Origin: Nonomuraea gerenzanensis
GTDB taxonomy: Bacteria; Actinomycetota; Actinomycetes; Streptosporangiales; Streptosporangiaceae
Direction: 5' to 3'
Assembly: GCF_020215645.1 (NCBI RefSeq)
Contig: NZ_CP084058.1
Coordinates: 10,106,001 to 10,170,000 of the forward strand
DNA length: 64,000 nucleotides
Position 1 is the first letter of the stretch. Each line of letters starts with the position of its first letter. A program made the position numbers and the translations under genes. The notes under the pieces are model-generated. The model made no database searches and was not told where the DNA came from. It saw nothing but the letters and a program-made list of their open reading frames with translations. Shown piece after piece: positions 59,378 through 64,000 of the stretch.

Positions 59378-60550
59378 CTACACCTCAGCCCTGCTCAACG
59401 TAGCAGGACGCCCGGCGAACCAACCGGCCACGATCTGCACCCCGATCACCCCCAGCCCCGCCACCAGCGGAACCGTCCACCCACCGGACACCTCCCGCAG
59501 CAGCCCGAACAGCAACGGCCCCAACGCCGCGATCACATACCCCACGGACTGCGCCACGGCCGACAACGCGGTCACCTCGGCGGGACTGGACGGACGCAGT
59601 GCGATGATCAGCAGCGCCAGCGCGAACGAGGCCCCCTGCCCGATGCCGAGCACGATCATCCACACCCACGGCACGGTGGTGGGCGCGAGCAGCATGCCCA
59701 GGTACCCGAGCACGGTCAGCACCCCGGCCCCGACCACGTACGGCACCTGCGAGGCCCGCCGGCCGGCCAGGACGGGAACGGCCAGCGAGGTGCCGACCTG
59801 GACCGCGTTCGTCAGGCTGAGCAGGTAACCGGCCTCCTCCGGAGTCAGGCCCGCCTCCAGGAAGATCGTGGGCAGCCAGGCCAGCATGACGTAGAAGGTC
59901 AGCGACTGCAGGCCCATGAGGGCGGTGATGGACCAGGTGACGCGGCTGCGCAGAACCGTGCCGAACGGCCGGGGCCCGTTCTGGGCGGCCTCCGGCCTGC
60001 GCAGCGCCTGCGGGAGCCAGAGCAGCGCCGCCAGCAGGGCGGGCACGGCGAGCAGGGCGGAGACGCCGCGCCAGTCGTAGCCGGTGGCGTGCTCGATGGG
60101 GATCACCAGCGCGGACGCGGCCGCCGCGCCGGCCACCACGCAGGAGACGTAGACCCCGGTCAGCAGGTTGACCCTGGTGGGGAAGTGCTGCTTGACGATG
60201 CCGGGCATGGAGACGTTCATGACGGCGATGGCGGTGGCGGCCAGGGCGGAGCCGAGGTAGAGGACGGGCGCGCCGTCCAGGCCGCGCAGCGCGACGCCCG
60301 CGGCGATGACCAGCAGGCCCGCCATCAGCGTGCGGTCGAGCCCGATGCGCCGGGCGAGCAGCGGCGTGACGGGCCCGAACACGCCCAGGCAGACCACCAT
60401 GACCGTGGTGATCGCGCCGCCGCCGGCGGGCGAGAGGCCCACGTCGTTCATGATCTCGTCGAGGAGGGGGGAGACACCCGCGATGGCCGGGCGCAGGTTG
60501 AGCGCGGCCAGGGCGAACCCTGCCACAAGCAAAGCGGATCTCAACGACAT
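59378..60550 (-). CDS. MFS transporter (CynX/NimT-like)
   Basis: A 390-aa permease with about twelve helices. N-terminal LVAGFALAALNLRPAIAGVS, then PLLDEIMNDVGLSPAGGGAI is the signature of the CynX/NimT group. The mid-loop RRPEAAQNGPRPFG is cytoplasmic. The adjacent FhuF-like gene suggests transport of an iron-related or xenobiotic compound. ATG at 60550 is preferred; a GTG at 60568 is in frame. Divergent from a LacI gene over GACAACGTTGTC. Confidence 0.85.
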   Translation of the reverse strand: MSLRSALLVAGFALAALNLRPAIAGVSPLLDEIMNDVGLSPAGGGAITTVMVVCLGVFGPVTPLLARRIGLDRTLMAGLLVIAAGVALRGLDGAPVLYLGSALAATAIAVMNVSMPGIVKQHFPTRVNLLTGVYVSCVVAGAAAASALVIPIEHATGYDWRGVSALLAVPALLAALLWLPQALRRPEAAQNGPRPFGTVLRSRVTWSITALMGLQSLTFYVMLAWLPTIFLEAGLTPEEAGYLLSLTNAVQVGTSLAVPVLAGRRASQVPYVVGAGVLTVLGYLGMLLAPTTVPWVWMIVLGIGQGASFALALLIIALRPSSPAEVTALSAVAQSVGYVIAALGPLLFGLLREVSGGWTVPLVAGLGVIGVQIVAGWFAGRPATLSRAEV

Positions 60551-60576
60551 AGGGCACCACTCTCGCACAAGCCCTT

Positions 60577-60588
60577 GACAACGTTGTC
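60577..60588. promoter_or_regulatory. Perfect LacI-family operator
   Basis: GACAACGTTGTC, 12-bp perfect palindrome with central CG. It overlaps a TTGACA box (60575-60580) of the plus-strand lacI promoter and lies 26 bp before the MFS start, so one site can control both. Confidence 0.75.
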
Positions 60589-60618
60589 TGCCCCTCCCGC
60601 ATGAGAAATGATCCAGGC

Positions 60619-61611
60619 GTGAGACCGACGATGAAGGACGTCGCCTCGGCGGCGGGGGTGGCGCTCAAGACCGTCTCGCGGGTCGTCAACGGCGAGCCCG
60701 GCGTGCACCCCGCCACCGCCGAGCGGGTACGCGCGGCCATCGACCGGCTGGGCTACAGCCGCAACGAGAGCGCCCGGGTGCTGCGCAGGGGCAGGACCGC
60801 CACGGTCGGGCTGGTCATCGAGGACGTCGCGGACCCGTTCTACGCGGGCCTGAGCAGGGCGGTGGAGGACGTCGTCATCGACCACGGCTGCCTGCTGCTG
60901 AGCGGCTCGTCAGGGGAGGAGCCCGGCAGGGAGCGGGAGCTGGTCGAGACGTTCTGCGCGCGCCGGGTGGACGGGCTGATCCTGGTGCCGGCGGGCGACG
61001 ACCACACCTACCTGCGGGCCGAGCTGGAGGCCGGCACGCCGGCGGTGTTCGCCGACCGGCCGCCGGGACCGGGCATCGACGTGGACACCGTGCTCGCCGA
61101 CAACGTGGGCGGGGCCAGGCAGGCGGTCCGCCACCTCATGACGCACGGTCATCGCCGCATCGCCTTCCTGGGCGACGACCCGGCCATCTACACGGCGGCC
61201 CAGCGGCTGCTCGGCTACCGGGAGGAGCTGGGCGGGCTCTACGACGAGCGGCTGGTGTCGATGCGGCCGCCCGCGCTCGACGCCGCCCGCGAGGACCTGG
61301 CCCGGATGTTCGCCCTGGACGATCCGCCGACGGCGCTGTTCACCGGCAACGGCCGGCACACCGTGACGACCCTGCGGGCGCTGGAGGGGCGGCGGGTGGC
61401 GCTGGTCGGGTTCGACGACTTCGAGCTGGCCGACCTGCTCAGGCCGGGGGTGAGCGTGGTGGCGCAGGATCCGTCCTGGATGGGGCGGGTCTCGGCGGAG
61501 CTGCTGTTCCGCCGCCTGCGCGGCGACGGCGGCCCGTCCGAGCACCTCGAACTCCCGGTACGGCTCATTCCGCGCGGCTCGGGTGAACTCGCTCCGGAGG
61601 ACCAGGGGTGA
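60619..61611 (+). CDS. LacI-family transcriptional regulator
   Basis: A 330-aa repressor. Helix-turn-helix: TMKDVASAAGVALKTVSRVV (about residues 4-23), hinge DRLGYSRNESARVLRRG. Sensor domain: TVGLVIEDVADPFYAGL, VDGLILVPAG, HRRIAFLGDD and VALVGFDDFELADLL. If the upstream TTGACA (60575-60580) is the -35, the ATG at 60601 would sit in the -10 region, so GTG at 60619 or ATG at 60631 is more likely. It should repress itself and the divergent MFS-FhuF unit. Confidence 0.82.
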   Translation: MRPTMKDVASAAGVALKTVSRVVNGEPGVHPATAERVRAAIDRLGYSRNESARVLRRGRTATVGLVIEDVADPFYAGLSRAVEDVVIDHGCLLLSGSSGEEPGRERELVETFCARRVDGLILVPAGDDHTYLRAELEAGTPAVFADRPPGPGIDVDTVLADNVGGARQAVRHLMTHGHRRIAFLGDDPAIYTAAQRLLGYREELGGLYDERLVSMRPPALDAAREDLARMFALDDPPTALFTGNGRHTVTTLRALEGRRVALVGFDDFELADLLRPGVSVVAQDPSWMGRVSAELLFRRLRGDGGPSEHLELPVRLIPRGSGELAPEDQG

Positions 61612-61649
61612 AGGCCGGGCCACGACCGCAGGCGGCTGTGGCCGTGGTC

Positions 61650-61703
61650 GGGCAGCGGGCCGGGCAGCGGGCAGCGGGCAGCGGGCAGCGGGCAGCGGGC
61701 AGC
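61650..61703. repeat. 7-bp tandem repeat at a convergent junction
   Basis: GGGCAGC repeated six times without change (61662-61703), with a detached seventh copy at 61650-61656. It lies between the LacI stop (61611) and the MFS stop (61712). Confidence 0.9.
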
Positions 61704-61711
61704 GGGCCAGG

Positions 61712-62902
61712 CTAGGCAGTCACTCGGCCGCGCGCGGGCCGCAACACGCCGGCCAGCGCGACCGCCACCACCACCCCCATCGCCCCCGACACGGCGATGG
61801 CCTGCCCCGGCGCGATCACCTCCCCCAGCACCCCGACCAGCGCCGCCCCCGCCGCCTGCCCCGTCATGAGCCCGGCCGACTGCAATCCGAACGCCTGCCC
61901 CCGCACCTCCTCGGGCACCGCCTCCACGAACCGCCGCTGCAACCCGAGCTGGTAGGCCAGCCCCGCAGCCGCCAGCGCCGCGAGCACCGCAGCCCACCCG
62001 ACCCCCGGCAGGAACACGAACCCCAACCACGGCACCCCCAGCAGCACGGCCAGCGGCAGCGACAGCCGCTCCCGCCCGCCGGGCGTGACGAACCGCCCGA
62101 CCGTGAACTCCCCCACCGCCATCCCACCGGCGGCAGCCGCGAGCACCACCCCGGCCTGGCCCTGCCCGCCGAGGTAGGGCACCACCATGGCCTCGGCCCC
62201 CGCCAGGCACACGCTCGGCAGCCACGCGGCCAGCAGCAGCCCGCGCACCTGGCCGTCGGCCAGCAGCCGCCGGTTCACCCGCAGGGTCTGCCGCACCGCG
62301 CCCCGCTCCCCTGCGCCGCGCGCCCGCTGGTACGGCAGCCCGCACCGCAGCACCACGGCCCCCAGCACGGAGAGTCCCGCCGTGACCCCCAGCGCGCCCG
62401 ACGCCCCCGCGAAGGCCAGGAACGCGCCCCCGACCGCGAGCCCCGCGATCTGCCCGCCGGCCGAGGCGACGTTGAGCACCGACCGCCCCAGCACGAACGC
62501 GTCGCCGGGCAGCACCTCGGGCAGCATGGCCGCCCGCGCCGCGAAGAAGACCGGCGAGAGCACCCCCGTGCCCACGACCAGCGCCAGCATCGCCCACACC
62601 GGCAGCCCCGCCCAGGCCAGCAACCCGCAGGTGACCGCCCTGAGCAGCTCCCCCGCCACCATCAGCGCCCGCGCGGGCATCCGGTCGGCCAGGGACAGCA
62701 GGAACAGCCCGCCGAAGATGAACGGCAGCCACCCGGCCATGTACGCAGCGGCGGACAACCCGGGTGACCCGGTCCGCTCGTACACCAGGACCGACAGCGC
62801 CAGCATCTTGACCGAGTCGCCGACGATCAGCAGCACGAAACCGGCGAACAGGACCCGGAACTCCTTGACGGCGAACACCTCGCCGAACGTCGCACCCTTC
62901 AC
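61712..62902 (-). CDS. MFS transporter (drug-efflux-like)
   Basis: A 396-aa permease with about twelve helices. Its N-terminus (GEVFAVKEFRVLFAGFVLLI) and the LADRMPARALMVAGELLRAV loop after helix 2 fit the enterobactin/tetracycline-efflux type of MFS. GTG at 62902. Divergent from the ArsR-type gene over TTCGG-N6-CCGAA, so its expression should respond to that regulator's signal. Substrate unknown. Confidence 0.85.
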   Translation of the reverse strand: MKGATFGEVFAVKEFRVLFAGFVLLIVGDSVKMLALSVLVYERTGSPGLSAAAYMAGWLPFIFGGLFLLSLADRMPARALMVAGELLRAVTCGLLAWAGLPVWAMLALVVGTGVLSPVFFAARAAMLPEVLPGDAFVLGRSVLNVASAGGQIAGLAVGGAFLAFAGASGALGVTAGLSVLGAVVLRCGLPYQRARGAGERGAVRQTLRVNRRLLADGQVRGLLLAAWLPSVCLAGAEAMVVPYLGGQGQAGVVLAAAAGGMAVGEFTVGRFVTPGGRERLSLPLAVLLGVPWLGFVFLPGVGWAAVLAALAAAGLAYQLGLQRRFVEAVPEEVRGQAFGLQSAGLMTGQAAGAALVGVLGEVIAPGQAIAVSGAMGVVVAVALAGVLRPARGRVTA

Positions 62903-62943
62903 GTCCCCGATGCTCCGGCCACCCCTGCCGTCCGAGCGACTTC

Positions 62944-62959
62944 TTCGGATATAACCGAA
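62944..62959. promoter_or_regulatory. Palindrome between MFS and ArsR-type gene
   Basis: TTCGG-ATATAA-CCGAA. Its centre is an AT-rich -10-like box and it ends 2 bp before the regulator start. Confidence 0.6.
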
Positions 62960-62961
62960 AG

Positions 62962-63936
62962 GTGCTGGTGACGATCGAGGTCGTGCCGCAGGATCTGATG
63001 GCGAGCAGGTTCGCGATCTCCCCGCTGATCGAGACCATGCACGCGCAGTGGGTGCTGACGGGCCGCTACCGCGCGGGCGCCCACGGCGCGTGGGTGGCCC
63101 GGTGGCGCGAGACGCACAGGGAGCTGATGCGCCGGCACCCCGTGCTGCGCGCCGCCGGCGCGGTCAGCGGCAACAGGGGCGACGCGAACGTGGACTTCAT
63201 CGCGCCCCCGCCGACCACCGTGGACGTGCCGTTCGAGGCGGAGCTGGCGGCCATGCGGGCGACCCCGCCGGCGCAGGCGCGCGCGGAGATCGAGCGGGTG
63301 CTGGCCAAGCGGCCCCCGGTGGCCCGCTGGGTCAGGGAGCTGCTGCTGGGGCCCGGGGTGGTGACGCGGTTCGCGGACGCGTACGAGGCGCTGTGGACGG
63401 AGATCCTCGCCCACGACTGGCCGCGCTTCCGTGCGATCCTGCAGCGGGACGTGGCCTACCGGGCCGGGCGGCTGGCCGCCTACGGCTGGCAGGCGGCGCT
63501 GGAGGACCTCAGCCCGAACGTGCACTGGCGGGCGGGCGGCCGGATCGAGATCGAGATGAGCTCGTCGGGCGACCATCGGCTCGGCGGCAAGGGGCTGCTC
63601 TTCGTGCCCTCGGCGTTCATGGAGACCATCGGCACCTATCTGGAGGACGACTGGCCGTACGCGATGGTCTATCCCGCCAGGGGGATCGCGGCCGCGCCCG
63701 CCCCGCCACCGCGGGACCTGGCCTCGCTGATCGGGCGCAGCCGGGCGCGCATCCTGGCCGAGCTGTCGGAGCCCGCCAGCACCACCCAGCTCGCCGCCCT
63801 GCTCGGGCAGAGCGTGGGCACGGCGGGCGGGCACATCGCCGCGCTGCGCAGGACGGGCCTCATCGCGGGCACCCGCACGGGCCGCAGTGTGTTGTACGCG
63901 CGCACGCCTCTGGGTGATGCGTTGGTCAACGGCTAG
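62962..63936 (+). CDS. ArsR/winged-helix regulator with N-terminal DUF5937-like domain
   Basis: A 324-aa protein. The first 230 residues form a sensor region (FAISPLIETMHAQWVLTGR, AEIERVLAKRPPVARWVREL) seen in actinobacterial 'DUF5937 domain' ArsR-type proteins. The winged helix lies at the C-terminus: RARILAELSEPASTTQLAAL, then GTAGGHIAALRRTGLIAGTR, so the order is reversed from normal ArsR. It starts with GTG at 62962 (another at 62968) and its promoter overlaps the operator. It probably represses the divergent efflux pump. Confidence 0.8.
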   Translation: MLVTIEVVPQDLMASRFAISPLIETMHAQWVLTGRYRAGAHGAWVARWRETHRELMRRHPVLRAAGAVSGNRGDANVDFIAPPPTTVDVPFEAELAAMRATPPAQARAEIERVLAKRPPVARWVRELLLGPGVVTRFADAYEALWTEILAHDWPRFRAILQRDVAYRAGRLAAYGWQAALEDLSPNVHWRAGGRIEIEMSSSGDHRLGGKGLLFVPSAFMETIGTYLEDDWPYAMVYPARGIAAAPAPPPRDLASLIGRSRARILAELSEPASTTQLAALLGQSVGTAGGHIAALRRTGLIAGTRTGRSVLYARTPLGDALVNG

Positions 63937-63938
63937 CC

Positions 63939-63956
63939 TGTGCTCCGGTAAGCACA
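63939..63956 (+). terminator. Small hairpin after the ArsR-type gene
   Basis: TGTGCT/AGCACA stem with a CCGGTA loop just after the stop codon; weak. Confidence 0.3.
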
Positions 63957-64000
63957 AAGCTATAGTGGTTGCGCATCAGTTCTGCAAATCTGTTCACGGA

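Overview
The window is about 72% GC by eye, uses GTG starts freely, and carries actinobacterial hallmarks: an F420-type LLM oxidoreductase, a SecA2-type translocase, Ser/Thr kinases with proline-rich linkers, DUF574 methyltransferase, DUF6458, a WD40 kinase-like fusion, MsiK-style sugar ABC systems without their own ATPase, and many TetR/IclR/GntR/LacI regulators. Gene content and protein style look like chromosomal DNA of a Streptosporangiaceae-type actinomycete (Nonomuraea-like); the genus is an inference. I see no prophage, transposon, CRISPR array or secondary-metabolite cluster. About 61 protein genes and one tRNA-Lys(CTT) are called.

Layout. 1-8 kb: 5' end of a SecA2-like gene, EamA transporter, SAM methyltransferase, PRC-barrel stress protein, VOC protein, DMT transporter, then a flavin monooxygenase and TetR pair divergent over three identical operators, and an LLM oxidoreductase. 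7.6-17.2 kb: a general-stress-like island (small membrane protein, ANTAR-PAS-PP2C phosphatase, metallophosphoesterase, BON protein, topoisomerase IB, SDR, transketolase, ChaB/Lys-rich protein, DUF6458, kinase-like protein, GNAT). Several of these start behind GTTT/GTTA-N14-15-GGGTA/GGGCA/GGATA elements resembling sigma-B-type promoters, some with leaderless starts. 17.3-25 kb: a pseudokinase-WD40 receptor-like protein convergent with an active-looking membrane Ser/Thr kinase, then MetRS and a 2-hydroxyacid dehydrogenase. 26-33 kb: a large LuxR (LAL) regulator divergent from an operon of an unrecognised 332-aa protein and a peptidoglycan-binding-domain/clostripain-like (C11) peptidase, then an AlkZ-like winged-helix protein behind a perfect 15-bp hairpin.

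33-48 kb holds two transport-catabolism loci. A carbohydrate ABC transporter (SBP plus two permeases) is divergent from IclR-2-keto-3-deoxygluconate-type kinase over a perfect palindrome. A peptide/opine-type ABC operon (SBP, permease, permease-ATPase fusion, ATPase, DapA-family lyase), in which every gene overlaps the next by 4-8 nt, is divergent from a FadR/GntR regulator over another palindrome. BlaI, catalase and a hypothetical gene lie between them. 48-54 kb: HD alarmone-hydrolase-like protein, DUF4429/SHOCT protein, secreted protein, tRNA-Lys, nucleoside hydrolase preceded by two C-rich-loop hairpins (6C-RNA-like), OsmC, and a membrane/NAD-domain-like protein paired with ApbE. 54-64 kb: holin-family membrane protein, a histidase-like lyase whose MIO triad reads Gly-Thr-Gly, a LacI-controlled amidohydrolase/cysteine-dioxygenase pair, an MFS/FhuF-like pair with a second LacI, and an MFS/ArsR pair. 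Three consecutive convergent gene junctions in this last part carry short tandem repeat arrays of unrelated sequence.

No intergenic gap exceeds 300 bp; the longest (51265-51514, 56952-57182, 53520-53734, 28899-29105, 3725-3925) are described individually.
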